From assembly GCF_031458115.1 (NCBI RefSeq), contig NZ_JAVDXV010000001.1:186001-250000 (forward strand): a stretch of 64,000 bases of DNA, given 5' to 3'. The notes under the pieces are model-generated. The model had not been told where the DNA came from, searched no databases, and worked only from the letters and a program-made list of their open reading frames with translations. The number at the start of each line of letters is the position of its first letter. Within the stretch, counting starts at the first letter, position 1. This DNA comes from Pelomonas asaccharophilus_A (lineage in GTDB: Bacteria; Pseudomonadota; Gammaproteobacteria; Burkholderiales; Burkholderiaceae_C). The translations under genes were made by a program, and so were the position numbers. Positions 22,599 through 30,844 of the stretch are shown in pieces.

Positions 22599-23093
22599 AT
22601 GCAAGCCTCTCGACATGACAGCTGGGTGGGCCTGTTCGTGCTGCTGGGCGGCGCGGCCTTGCTCTTCCTGGCGTTGAAGGCCGGGAATCTGCTCAGCCTC
22701 AATTTCGACGCGACCTACCAGGTCACGGCGCGGTTCGACAACATCGGAGGGCTCAAGCCCAATGCCGCGGTGAAGAGCGCGGGCGTGGTCGTAGGGCGGG
22801 TTGAGTCCATCGCCTTCGACGACAAAACCTTCCAGGCCAAGGTCGTCATCAACTTGAACAAGGCGACGCTGTTCCCCAAGGACAGCTCGGCCAAGATCCT
22901 GACGTCGGGCCTGCTGGGCGAGCAGTACATCGGCCTAGAGCCCGGCGCCGACGAGAAGAACCTGGCCGGCGGCGACATCATCCGCCAGACCCAGAGTGCC
23001 GTCGTGCTGGAGAACCTGATCGGTCAGTTCATCAACAGCAAGGCGGCCGACATGGGCAGCACCGCCGCGCCGGCCTCGGGAGGCAAGCCATGA
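22599..23093 (+). CDS. mlaD: Phospholipid-binding MCE protein MlaD
   Basis: Periplasmic lipid-binding subunit of the Mla complex, anchored by one N-terminal membrane helix (about residues 9-30) and forming a hexameric MCE ring. The MCE domain is seen at about 38-115 (FDNIGGLKPNAAVKSAGVVVGRV, split here by a dash only in description, then LLGEQYIGLEPG). 164 residues is typical for beta- and gammaproteobacterial MlaD. The stop overlaps the mlaA start (ATGA at 23090-23093). Confidence 0.94.
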   Translation: MQASRHDSWVGLFVLLGGAALLFLALKAGNLLSLNFDATYQVTARFDNIGGLKPNAAVKSAGVVVGRVESIAFDDKTFQAKVVINLNKATLFPKDSSAKILTSGLLGEQYIGLEPGADEKNLAGGDIIRQTQSAVVLENLIGQFINSKAADMGSTAAPASGGKP

Positions 23094-23968
23094 TGGCCCG
23101 CTGGATTCGCACGTTGGCGCTGTTGGCCCTGGTGGCGGGCCTGACCGGCTGCCAGACCGTCAAGGGCGTGGGCTCGCGGGTGGAGCGCGCCGTCGACAAG
23201 GTCATGGGCTCCAAGGGCCAGCGCATGGACCCGTGGGAGAACTGGAACCGCAAGGTCTTCGCGTTCAACGAGAAGCTGGACGAGCATGTGCTGAAGCCAG
23301 TCGCCACGGCCTATGCCGAACTGGTGCCGTCGCCGGTGCGCACCGGCATCGACAACTTCTTTGGCAACATCGGCGACGCGTGGTCGGCCGTGAACCTGGT
23401 GCTGCAGGGCCGTTTCAAATCCGGCGTGGAGCAGGGCATGCGCTTCGCCGTGAACTCGACGCTGGGCCTGGCCGGCGTGCTGGACATCGCCACCGAGGCC
23501 GGTCTGGAAAAGAACAGCCAGGACTTCGGCAAGACGCTGGGCCATTGGGGCATGGGCACAGGTGCTTACATCGTCTGGCCGGTGTTCGGCCCGTCGTCGG
23601 TGCGGGACTCGCTGGCGCTGCCGCTGGACTGGAAGGCCTCGCCTGCTGTCGTCTTCGACGATGGCAGCAAGAAGGTGTTCATCACGTCGCTGAACGTCAT
23701 CAACACGCGAGCCAACTTCCTGCGTGCCGGCCAGATGCTGGAAGGCATTGCGCTGGACAAATACACCTTTTACCGGGATGCCTATCTTCAGCGCCGCGGC
23801 AGCTTCGATGATGACGACGAGGTCGAGGTGCTGGTGCCTGGCAATGGCGCCTCGGCGCCGGCGGGCGCCGCATCCGCGCCCGGCGATGCCGCCTCGGCAC
23901 CGGAGGCTGCGGCGTCGGAGCCGACCGTGAAAAAGCCCGCTGATCCCGCTTCCGCGGCTTCGCGGTGA
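23090..23968 (+). CDS. mlaA: Outer-membrane lipoprotein MlaA (VacJ)
   Basis: Outer-membrane lipoprotein that extracts phospholipids from the outer leaflet and hands them to MlaC. The signal peptide ends at lipobox LTGC (Cys21). The MlaA signature follows: DPWENWNRKVFAFN, then VLKPVATAYAELVP. 292 residues; the last 50 or so form a low-complexity Ala/Ser/Pro tail rich in SAP and ASAP motifs, beyond the conserved domain. In E. coli mlaA is unlinked; here it lies within the mla operon, as in many betaproteobacteria. Confidence 0.94.
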   Translation: MMARWIRTLALLALVAGLTGCQTVKGVGSRVERAVDKVMGSKGQRMDPWENWNRKVFAFNEKLDEHVLKPVATAYAELVPSPVRTGIDNFFGNIGDAWSAVNLVLQGRFKSGVEQGMRFAVNSTLGLAGVLDIATEAGLEKNSQDFGKTLGHWGMGTGAYIVWPVFGPSSVRDSLALPLDWKASPAVVFDDGSKKVFITSLNVINTRANFLRAGQMLEGIALDKYTFYRDAYLQRRGSFDDDDEVEVLVPGNGASAPAGAASAPGDAASAPEAAASEPTVKKPADPASAASR

Positions 23969-24024
23969 ACCAAACCCGGGGCTGGCGCGTTGAGCGACGG
24001 TCCTAGTACGGAGAAAGAGATTCC

Positions 24025-24660
24025 ATGACTCTGCTGACTTCCCTGCGCCGCCTGCTGACCGTGGCCACCTTGGGCCTGGGCCTCGTGCACGCCGCCCATG
24101 CGGCCGACGCCAGCGCGCCCGACCAACTGATCCGCGGCCTGTCGCTGGAGACCATCGAGGCCGTCAAGGCCGACAAGGACATCCAGGCCGGCAACATCAA
24201 CAAGATCATTGCCCTGGTGGATGCCAAGGTGATGCCGCATGTGAACTTCCAGCGCATGACGGCGTCCGCCGTGGGCCGTTTCTGGCGCCAGGCCACCCCG
24301 GAGCAGCAGACCAAGCTGCAGGCCGAGTTCAAGACGCTGCTGGTGCGCACCTACGCCGGTGCGCTGACGCAGGTGAAGGACCAGACCATCGGCCTGAAGC
24401 CGCTGCGCGCGCAACCCACCGACACGGAAGTGGTCGTGCGCACCGAGATCCGCGGCAAGGGCGATCCCATCCAGCTGGACTACCGCCTGGAGAAGAGCGG
24501 CGCCGCCTGGAAGATCTATGACGTCAATGTGCTGGGCATCTGGCTGGCGGACCAGTACCGCAACAGCTTTGCCCAGGAGATCGGCGCCAACGGCATCGAC
24601 GGCCTGATCAAGAGCCTGGCCGACAAGAACGCCAAGGCCGGCCTGCCCAGCAAGAGCTGA
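24025..24660 (+). CDS. mlaC: Periplasmic phospholipid-shuttle protein MlaC
   Basis: Soluble periplasmic carrier moving lipids between MlaA and MlaFEDB. Signal peptide at residues 1-27 (HAAHA). The MlaC fold is supported by MPHVNFQRMTASAVGRFWR and by LEKSGAAWKIYDVNVLGIW near the C-terminus. 211 residues, as expected. GGAGAAAGAGA lies upstream of ATG 24025. It is followed after two bases by mlaB. Confidence 0.94.
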   Translation: MTLLTSLRRLLTVATLGLGLVHAAHAADASAPDQLIRGLSLETIEAVKADKDIQAGNINKIIALVDAKVMPHVNFQRMTASAVGRFWRQATPEQQTKLQAEFKTLLVRTYAGALTQVKDQTIGLKPLRAQPTDTEVVVRTEIRGKGDPIQLDYRLEKSGAAWKIYDVNVLGIWLADQYRNSFAQEIGANGIDGLIKSLADKNAKAGLPSKS

Positions 24661-24662
24661 TC

Positions 24663-24977
24663 TTGAGCGGCTTGAAGCTGCCCCAGCGGCTGCGAATGGA
24701 CGGCGCGCGCGCCGCATGGGCGCAGATGTCACCGGCCCTGCGCGCCGAGGCGGCCCAGGTGCTGGCGGCGGCCGGGCGTGAGGTGCGGCTCTCCGCCGCC
24801 GGGTTGACCGACTTCGACTCGTCGGCGCTGAGCCTGCTGCTGTCGGCCGCGCGCCAGTGCCGCGAACAGGGCGCCGTGCTCAAGCTGGACGACGCGCCCG
24901 ACAAGCTGCGTGAGCTGGCCCGCGTGTACGGCGTGGCCGAGTTGTTGTGGGGATCCAGCCCGGCTGCATCAGCCTGA
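24663..24977 (+). CDS. mlaB: STAS-domain protein MlaB
   Basis: Small cytoplasmic STAS protein that stabilises and activates the MlaFE transporter. The 104-residue product has the STAS helix motif FDSSALSLLLSAARQC and a following strand LKLDDAPDKL. Start is TTG 24663, preceded by AAGAG at 6 bases; it keeps the first STAS strand, which the next in-frame ATG (24696) would remove. Last gene of the operon, followed by a strong terminator. Confidence 0.88.
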   Translation: MSGLKLPQRLRMDGARAAWAQMSPALRAEAAQVLAAAGREVRLSAAGLTDFDSSALSLLLSAARQCREQGAVLKLDDAPDKLRELARVYGVAELLWGSSPAASA

Positions 24978-24988
24978 ATCACAAAAAG

Positions 24989-25016
24989 ACAAAGCCCGCC
25001 GAAAGGCGGGCTTTGT
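24989..25016. terminator. Bidirectional terminator between mlaB and hexR
   Basis: A 12-base perfect stem, ACAAAGCCCGCC with GGCGGGCTTTGT, closes a GAAA tetraloop. T-rich sequence follows on the plus strand and A-rich sequence precedes it, so it can serve the convergent mla and zwf-hexR transcripts. Confidence 0.9.
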
Positions 25017-25033
25017 TGTTTCCGGGGGCAGGT

Positions 25034-25900
25034 CTAGCCTGCGTAGCGCTTCGCGCGCAGGTTCTTCTTGATCTCCTGCAGCGCGGGCCGCAGGTGCGGG
25101 CCCAGCTTTAGCGCGACGCCGGTGGTCAGGATGTCCACGGCGATCAGGTGCAGCAGCCGCGACACCATGGGGCTGTAGCGGTCGAAGTCCTCGGGGTGGT
25201 CCACCGCCAGCAGGATCTGGCTGGGTCCCAGCGCCAGCTGCGCCAGCGGCGACGCGCTGGCCGTGATGATGATGATGGTCGCACCCTTCTTGCGGGCGAT
25301 CTCGGCGGCGTCCAGCAGGTCGCGGCTGCGGCCCGAGTTGCTGATGATGACCGCGCAGTCGCCCGGCTGCAGCATCGTGGCGCTCATCAGCTGCACGTGG
25401 CCGTCGCTGGTGGCGACGGTGTTCACGCCCAGGCGGAAGAACTTGTGCTGCGCATCCTGCGCGACGATGCCCGAGTTGCCCACGCCGTAGAACTCGATGC
25501 GCTTGTTGTGGCGGGCCGAATCGGCCAACGCCTCGATGGCGCGCTCGAACGCATGGCTGGCGGCATCGTTCCGGTAGTGCAGCAGCGCCGCGACTGCGTT
25601 GTCAACGACCTTCACGATGATGTCCGAAGGCTTGTCGTCTTCGTCCACCGCGCGGTGCACGAAGGGCACGCCCTCGTTGACGCTGCCGGCCAGCTTCAGC
25701 TTGAAGTCGGCCAGGCCGTCGTAGCCGACGCTGCGGCAGAAGCGCACGACGGTGGGCTTGGACACATGGGCCCGGTCGGCCAGCTCGCTGACGGGCAGGC
25801 TGGCGAAGCTGCGCGCGTCGGCCAGCAGCAGCTTGGCGACGCGTTGCTCGGCCGGGGGGAGGGCGGGCAGGGCCGCCTTCACTCGCTCCAGGATGCTCAT
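25034..25900 (-). CDS. hexR: RpiR-family regulator HexR
   Basis: Transcriptional repressor of central carbohydrate genes; in proteobacteria HexR responds to 2-keto-3-deoxy-6-phosphogluconate. The 288-residue protein has an N-terminal helix-turn-helix (about residues 36-60, LADRAHVSKPTVVRFCRSVG) and a C-terminal SIS sugar-phosphate domain (about 125-255, with GVGNSGIVAQDA and VIISNSGRSRDLL). It is downstream of zwf and overlaps it by ATGA, so it is likely co-transcribed and may control its own operon. Assignment as HexR rather than another RpiR protein rests on this zwf linkage. Confidence 0.88.
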   Translation of the reverse strand: MSILERVKAALPALPPAEQRVAKLLLADARSFASLPVSELADRAHVSKPTVVRFCRSVGYDGLADFKLKLAGSVNEGVPFVHRAVDEDDKPSDIIVKVVDNAVAALLHYRNDAASHAFERAIEALADSARHNKRIEFYGVGNSGIVAQDAQHKFFRLGVNTVATSDGHVQLMSATMLQPGDCAVIISNSGRSRDLLDAAEIARKKGATIIIITASASPLAQLALGPSQILLAVDHPEDFDRYSPMVSRLLHLIAVDILTTGVALKLGPHLRPALQEIKKNLRAKRYAG

Positions 25901-27342
25901 TGCTCTTCTGCCCAGCTGAAACCGTCTCGGGCCACCAGCGCGCTTGCGGCTGCGGGGCCCCAGGAGCCGGCGGAGTAGGGGCGCGGGCCGCTCGCGTCGG
26001 CGGCCCAGGCGTCCAGGATGGGCTCGACCCAGCGCCAGGCCTGCTCCTGCTCGTCGCTACGCACGAACAGGTTCAGGCGGCCGGCGATGGCGTCGAGCAG
26101 CAGGCGCTCGTAGGCGCCCACGCGCTGCGTGGCGAAGGCCTTGTCGAAGTCCAGGTCCAGGGACACCGGCGTCAGCTGCTCACCGGCGCCCGTGCCCTTC
26201 TGGGCCAGCAGTTGCAGCTCCAGGCCGTCCTCGGGCTGCAGCTTGATGACCAGCCGGTTGGCCTGGCCGCCGCCCGGGAAGATCTTGTGCGGCACGGGGC
26301 GGAAGTTGATGACGATCTGCGCGTCGCGCTCGGCCAGCCGCTTGCCGGTGCGCAGGTAGAACGGCACGCCGGCCCAGCGCCAGTTGTTGACCTCGGTGCG
26401 CAGCGCGACGAAGGTCTCGCAATGGCTGTCCGGCGGCACCTTGACCTCGTCCAGATAGCCCGGCACCGACACGCCCTCGACATTGCCGGCCCGGTACTGG
26501 CCGCGCACCACGTCGCGGCCCACGCTCTCGGGCGTGAAGGGCTTCAGCGAGCGCAGCACCTTGAGCTTCTCGTCGCGGATGGCGTCGGCGTCGTTGCTGG
26601 AGGGTGGCTCCATCGCGATCATCGTCAGCAGTTGCAGCGCATGGTTCTGGATCATGTCGCGCAGCGCGCCGGTGCCGTCGTAGAACGCGCCGCGCGTGCC
26701 CACGCCCAGGCGCTCGGCCAGCGTGATCTGGATGTTGGCGATGCTCTCGCGGCGCCACAGCGGCTCGAACAGCGCATTGCCGAAGCGCAGCGCCATCAGG
26801 TTCTGCACCGACGGCTTGCCCAGGTAGTGGTCGATGCGAAAGGCCTGGCTCTCGGCGAACACGCTGCGCACCGCGCGGTTGATCTCCTGCGCGCTGGCCA
26901 GGTCGTGGCCCAGCGGCTTCTCCAGCACCACGCGCACCTTGTCGTGGTTCAGGCCCACGGCGCCCAGCTGATGGCAGATGCCGGTGAACAGGTGCGGGCT
27001 GGTGGCGAGATACAGCACCACGGTGTCGGCGTTGCGCGCGTCCAGCCAGTCCTTCAACGTCTGGTAGCTGTCCGGCTTGGACAGGTCCATGCACAGGTAG
27101 TGGATCAGCGCGGCGAACTTCTCGAACTCCTCGTCGCTGGGGCGCTTGGCGCCATCCACCTCGCGGAAACGCTCCTTCAGCCACTCGCGGTAGCGTTCAT
27201 CCGTCTGCTCGTCACGCGCGACGGCGAGAATTCGTCCGCCTTCGGGCAACTTGCCGTGCCGGAAGGCCTGGAAGAGCGCGGGCATCAGCTTGCGCCATGT
27301 CAGGTCGCCGGTACCGCCAAAGAACACGAGATCGAAGGACAT
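25897..27342 (-). CDS. zwf: Glucose-6-phosphate 1-dehydrogenase
   Basis: Oxidises glucose 6-phosphate to 6-phosphogluconolactone with NADP(+), the entry to the oxidative pentose phosphate and Entner-Doudoroff routes. The N-terminal coenzyme motif is FFGGTGDLTWRKLMPAL. The active-site signature RIDHYLGKP is present with its catalytic His nearby, followed by the substrate-binding domain. 481 residues, normal. Its stop overlaps the hexR start; it diverges from tal across a 120-base region with a candidate operator. Confidence 0.96.
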   Translation of the reverse strand: MSFDLVFFGGTGDLTWRKLMPALFQAFRHGKLPEGGRILAVARDEQTDERYREWLKERFREVDGAKRPSDEEFEKFAALIHYLCMDLSKPDSYQTLKDWLDARNADTVVLYLATSPHLFTGICHQLGAVGLNHDKVRVVLEKPLGHDLASAQEINRAVRSVFAESQAFRIDHYLGKPSVQNLMALRFGNALFEPLWRRESIANIQITLAERLGVGTRGAFYDGTGALRDMIQNHALQLLTMIAMEPPSSNDADAIRDEKLKVLRSLKPFTPESVGRDVVRGQYRAGNVEGVSVPGYLDEVKVPPDSHCETFVALRTEVNNWRWAGVPFYLRTGKRLAERDAQIVINFRPVPHKIFPGGGQANRLVIKLQPEDGLELQLLAQKGTGAGEQLTPVSLDLDFDKAFATQRVGAYERLLLDAIAGRLNLFVRSDEQEQAWRWVEPILDAWAADASGPRPYSAGSWGPAAASALVARDGFSWAEEQ

Positions 27343-27385
27343 CGGAAGCGTCTCCAGGCCAGGCCCACGCAGGGGGCGCTAACCG

Positions 27386-27414
27386 TTGTGTAACTAAGTT
27401 TCGTGAAATACTAT
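27386..27414 (+). promoter_or_regulatory. Candidate tal promoter with overlapping operator
   Basis: TTGTGT (27386-27391) and TACTAT (27409-27414) are 17 bases apart. Inside the spacer lies TTTCGTGAAA (27399-27408), a perfect palindrome, preceded by TGTAAC, which partly recalls the TGTAAT half of known HexR sites. It is placed where a HexR site could control both zwf-hexR and tal-pgi. By-eye assignment only. Confidence 0.4.
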
Positions 27415-27462
27415 GCAGCAGTTTCTTCGCGGGGTCAATCCGCGATCCGCATGAGGCAGTCC

Positions 27463-28404
27463 ATGAACCAGCTCGACCAGCTCAAAGCCCTGACCACCGT
27501 CGTTGCCGACACCGGCAATTTCCTGCAGCTCGCGCAGTTCGCTCCGCGCGACGCGACGACCAACCCTTCGCTGATCCTGAAGGCCGTGCAGTCGCCTGAC
27601 TACGCGCCGCTGCTGAAGGAGACCGTCGACGCCCACCGCGGCAAGCCGCTGGACGAGATCGTGGACCACGTGCTGGTGCGCTTCGGCCTGGAGATCCTGA
27701 AGGTCGTGCCGGGCCGGGTGTCCACCGAGGTCGATGCCCGCCTGTCCTTCGACAAGGCCGCCAGCCTGTCGCGCGCGCGCCGAATCATCGGCCTGTACGA
27801 AGCCGCCGGCATCTCGCGCGAGCGCGTGCTGATCAAGCTGGCCTCGACGTGGGAAGGCATCCAGGCCGCCGCCGAACTGGAGCGCGAAGGCATCCGCTGC
27901 AACCTCACGCTGCTGTTCGCGTTCGCGCAGGCCGTCGCCTGCGGCGAAGCCAAGGTGCAGCTGATCTCGCCTTTCGTGGGCCGCATCTACGACTGGTACA
28001 AGAAGGCTGCCGGCCCGAGCTGGGACGAGGCGGCACAGGCCGGCGTCAACGACCCGGGCGTGAAGTCCGTGACGCAGATCTACGCCTACTTCAAGCAGCA
28101 CGGCATCAAGACCGAGGTCATGGGCGCGAGCTTCCGCAACATCGGCCAGATCCAGGCGCTGGCCGGCTGCGACCTGCTGACCATCAGCCCCGACCTGCTG
28201 GCGCAGCTGCAGGCGACGGACGCCAAGCTCGAGCGCGCGCTGGACCCGGCCAAGGCGCTGAATGTGCCCGCCATCCATCTGGACGAGGCGGCCTTCCGCT
28301 TCGCGCTGAACGAGGATGCGATGGCCACCGAGAAGCTGGCCGAGGGCATCCGCCTGTTCGCCGTCGACGCCGGCAAGCTGGACAAGCTGATCGAGGCCGC
28401 CTGA
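27463..28404 (+). CDS. tal: Transaldolase
   Basis: Transfers a dihydroxyacetone unit from sedoheptulose 7-phosphate to glyceraldehyde 3-phosphate in the non-oxidative pentose phosphate pathway. The Schiff-base lysine lies in LIKLASTWEG; the N-terminal substrate region is DATTNPSL. 313 residues fits class 1 TalB. ATG 27463 has GAGG 6 bases upstream, preferred to ATG 27451. The pgi gene begins 2 bases after the stop. Confidence 0.95.
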   Translation: MNQLDQLKALTTVVADTGNFLQLAQFAPRDATTNPSLILKAVQSPDYAPLLKETVDAHRGKPLDEIVDHVLVRFGLEILKVVPGRVSTEVDARLSFDKAASLSRARRIIGLYEAAGISRERVLIKLASTWEGIQAAAELEREGIRCNLTLLFAFAQAVACGEAKVQLISPFVGRIYDWYKKAAGPSWDEAAQAGVNDPGVKSVTQIYAYFKQHGIKTEVMGASFRNIGQIQALAGCDLLTISPDLLAQLQATDAKLERALDPAKALNVPAIHLDEAAFRFALNEDAMATEKLAEGIRLFAVDAGKLDKLIEAA

Positions 28405-28405
28405 C

Positions 28406-30028
28406 ATGACGAGCCGCTGCGACCTCTCTCCCGTCTGGGCCGAACTGCAAGCCCACTACGCCGCGAGTGGTCGCGGCTTCGACATCCGCGACGCCTTCAA
28501 GACCGATGCGGGCCGCTTCGGTGCGCTGTCGTTCGAGGCGCCCGAGGTCTTCGCCGACCTGTCCAAGAACCGCATCGACGCGCCCACGCTGGCGCTGCTG
28601 CTGAAGCTGGCGCGCGACTGCGGGCTGGAAGCCCGCCGCGACGCGCTGCTGCGCGGTGACCCGGTCAACCACACGGAAGGCCGTGCGGTGCTGCACACGA
28701 CGCTGCGCGCGCCGGCGGGCAGCGATGCGCCGTTCAACGCCGAGGTGCAGGCGTCGCTCGATGCGATGCTGGCCTTTGCCGACAGCGTGCGCCGCGGTGA
28801 GCGCGGCCAGATCACCGACGTGGTCCACATCGGCATCGGCGGCAGCGACCTGGGCCCGGCCATGGTCGTCCAGGCGCTGCAGGCCTTTGGTCGCCGTGAC
28901 CTGAAGCTGCATTTCGTCTCCAACGTCGACGGGCACGACCTCGCGCCCGTGCTGGCCGGTCTGGACGCGAAGCACACGCTGTTCGTCATCGCGTCCAAGA
29001 CCTTCACGACGCAGGAGACGCTGGCCAACGCGCAGGCCGCCAAGGCTTGGTTCCTGGCCGCCGGTGGCACCGATGTCGCGCGCCATTTCGTCGCGACCAG
29101 CAGCAACACGGCGGCCGCCGCGGCCTTCGGCATCGACACGGCCTTCGGCTTCTGGGACTGGGTGGGCGGCCGCTACTCGCTGTGGTCGGTCATCGGCCTG
29201 CCCATCGCCGTCGCCGTTGGCGCCGACAACTTCCGCGAACTGCTGGCCGGCGCGCATGCGATGGACCAGCATTTCGCGTCCGCTCCACTGGAGCAGAACC
29301 TGCCTGTGCTGCTGGGCCTGATCGACATCTGGTACCGCAATTTCCACGGCTTCACGAGCCGCAGCGTCGCGCCTTACCACCAGGGCCTGCGCCGCTTGCC
29401 GGCCTATCTGCAGCAGCTGGAGATGGAAAGCAACGGCAAGGGTGTGGACCTGGACGGCAACGCGTTGTCCATTGGCACGTCGCCCGTCGTGTGGGGCGAG
29501 GCCGGCACCAATGGCCAGCATGCCTACTTCCAGATGCTGCACCAGGGCACGGACGTGATTCCCGTCGAGTTCATCGCCGTGAAGCGCCCCAACCATGGCG
29601 CCAGCGGCGAGCTGGCCGAGAAACTGGCCGACCAGCACCGCAAGCTGCTGGCCAACTGCCTCGCTCAGAGCCAGGCGCTGATGCAGGGCAAGACGGCCGC
29701 CGAGGCGCTGACCGAGAAGGCGCCCACCGCCTCGGCGACGCTGGACCGCGACGTGCTGTCGCGCCACCGCAGCTTCCCGGGCAACCGCCCCAGCACGACG
29801 CTGGTGCTGGACGCGCTGACGCCGCGCTCGCTGGGCGCGCTGATCGCGCTGTACGAGCACCGCGTGTTCGTCACCGGCGCGCTGTGGGGCATCAACAGCT
29901 TCGACCAGTGGGGCGTGGAGCTGGGCAAGGCGCTGTGCAACCAGTTGCTGCCGCGGCTGGAGAGTGGCGACGCCGCGGGCCTGGATGGCTCCACGGCCGG
30001 CCTGTTGCAGCGCCTGACCGCCGCATGA
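28406..30028 (+). CDS. pgi: Glucose-6-phosphate isomerase
   Basis: Interconverts glucose 6-phosphate and fructose 6-phosphate. Signatures present: IGIGGSDLGPAMV, GGRYSLWSVIGLPI and the C-terminal NSFDQWGVELGK. 540 residues, matching the large bacterial type. It is in operon with tal and with the phosphatase gene that starts within its stop codon (ATGA at 30025-30028). Confidence 0.96.
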   Translation: MTSRCDLSPVWAELQAHYAASGRGFDIRDAFKTDAGRFGALSFEAPEVFADLSKNRIDAPTLALLLKLARDCGLEARRDALLRGDPVNHTEGRAVLHTTLRAPAGSDAPFNAEVQASLDAMLAFADSVRRGERGQITDVVHIGIGGSDLGPAMVVQALQAFGRRDLKLHFVSNVDGHDLAPVLAGLDAKHTLFVIASKTFTTQETLANAQAAKAWFLAAGGTDVARHFVATSSNTAAAAAFGIDTAFGFWDWVGGRYSLWSVIGLPIAVAVGADNFRELLAGAHAMDQHFASAPLEQNLPVLLGLIDIWYRNFHGFTSRSVAPYHQGLRRLPAYLQQLEMESNGKGVDLDGNALSIGTSPVVWGEAGTNGQHAYFQMLHQGTDVIPVEFIAVKRPNHGASGELAEKLADQHRKLLANCLAQSQALMQGKTAAEALTEKAPTASATLDRDVLSRHRSFPGNRPSTTLVLDALTPRSLGALIALYEHRVFVTGALWGINSFDQWGVELGKALCNQLLPRLESGDAAGLDGSTAGLLQRLTAA

Positions 30029-30645
30029 AGATCGTCTTCGACTTCGGTGGCGTGGTGTTCCGCTGGCATCCCGCCAGCTTCCTCGCGCGCGTCCTGCCGC
30101 ATCGCATCGAGACGCTGGAGCAGGGCGCCCAGGCGGCGGCGATGTTCTTCCAGCAGTACGGCGGCGACTGGGGCCTGTTCGACCAGGGCTTGATTGGCGC
30201 GAATGAGGTGGTGCGGCGCATCTCCGCCCGGACCGGCTGGTCGCGCGGCGAGGTGGAGACCGTCGTGCGTGCGGTGCCGGATGAGCTGATGCCTATTCCC
30301 GGTACCGTGGTGCTGATCCGCGACCTGAAGGCGGCGGGGCACACGCTGCACTTCCTGTCCAACATGCCCGAGCCTTACGCGGATCACTTGAGCCGGACCT
30401 ACCCGCTGGAGGAGTGGTTCGAGTCCGGCCTGTTCTCGGGGCGCACGAAGCAGATCAAGCCGGGCGCCGAGATCTTCGCGATGGCCGAGCGGCGCTTCGA
30501 GGCCCAGCCTCAGGACCTGCTATTCCTGGACGACCATCCCGCCAACGTCGACGCGGCGCTGGCGCGGGACTGGCAGGCCTTCCTGTTCACCGATGCCGCG
30601 AGCGCGCGGCGCGAGCTGGTGTCGCGCCGGCTGCTCAATGCATGA
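30025..30645 (+). CDS. HAD-superfamily hydrolase, YihX-like
   Basis: HAD subfamily IA phosphatase. The nucleophile motif is VFDFGGVVF (Asp6; position +2 is Gly, as in YihX). Motif II is FLSNMPE, and the motif IV acidic pair is in LFLDDHPANVDAA. Similarity in layout to E. coli YihX, an alpha-glucose-1-phosphate phosphatase, and the coupling to pgi suggest a sugar-phosphate substrate, but this is inference. 206 residues. The 3' end overlaps the convergent yacG gene by 11 bases. Confidence 0.8.
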   Translation: MKIVFDFGGVVFRWHPASFLARVLPHRIETLEQGAQAAAMFFQQYGGDWGLFDQGLIGANEVVRRISARTGWSRGEVETVVRAVPDELMPIPGTVVLIRDLKAAGHTLHFLSNMPEPYADHLSRTYPLEEWFESGLFSGRTKQIKPGAEIFAMAERRFEAQPQDLLFLDDHPANVDAALARDWQAFLFTDAASARRELVSRRLLNA

Positions 30646-30844
30646 CTTCTCCGGGTCCGGATTCGTCCGGATCCTGCGGCGGCGTGGCCGGCACGCGGAA
30701 GGACTCGCTGGCCCAAGCGCCCAGGTCGATCTGGCGGCAGCGTTCGCTGCAGAACGGCCGCCAGCGGTTGCTGGGTGCGAACACGCTGTCGCCGCTGCAC
30801 TGCGGGCAGCGCACGATGCGTTCCTTGGGCTTCGCCTCACTCAT
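30635..30844 (-). CDS. yacG: DNA gyrase inhibitor/zinc-binding protein YacG
   Basis: Small zinc protein; E. coli YacG binds GyrB and inhibits gyrase. The 69-residue product has the four expected cysteines: CPQC then FCSERC in the pattern C-x2-C...C-x3-C, followed by RQIDLGAWASE, a family hallmark. The start overlaps the zapD stop as ATGA. Its end overlaps the HAD gene on the other strand by 11 bases. Confidence 0.9.
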   Translation of the reverse strand: MSEAKPKERIVRCPQCSGDSVFAPSNRWRPFCSERCRQIDLGAWASESFRVPATPPQDPDESGPGEVMH

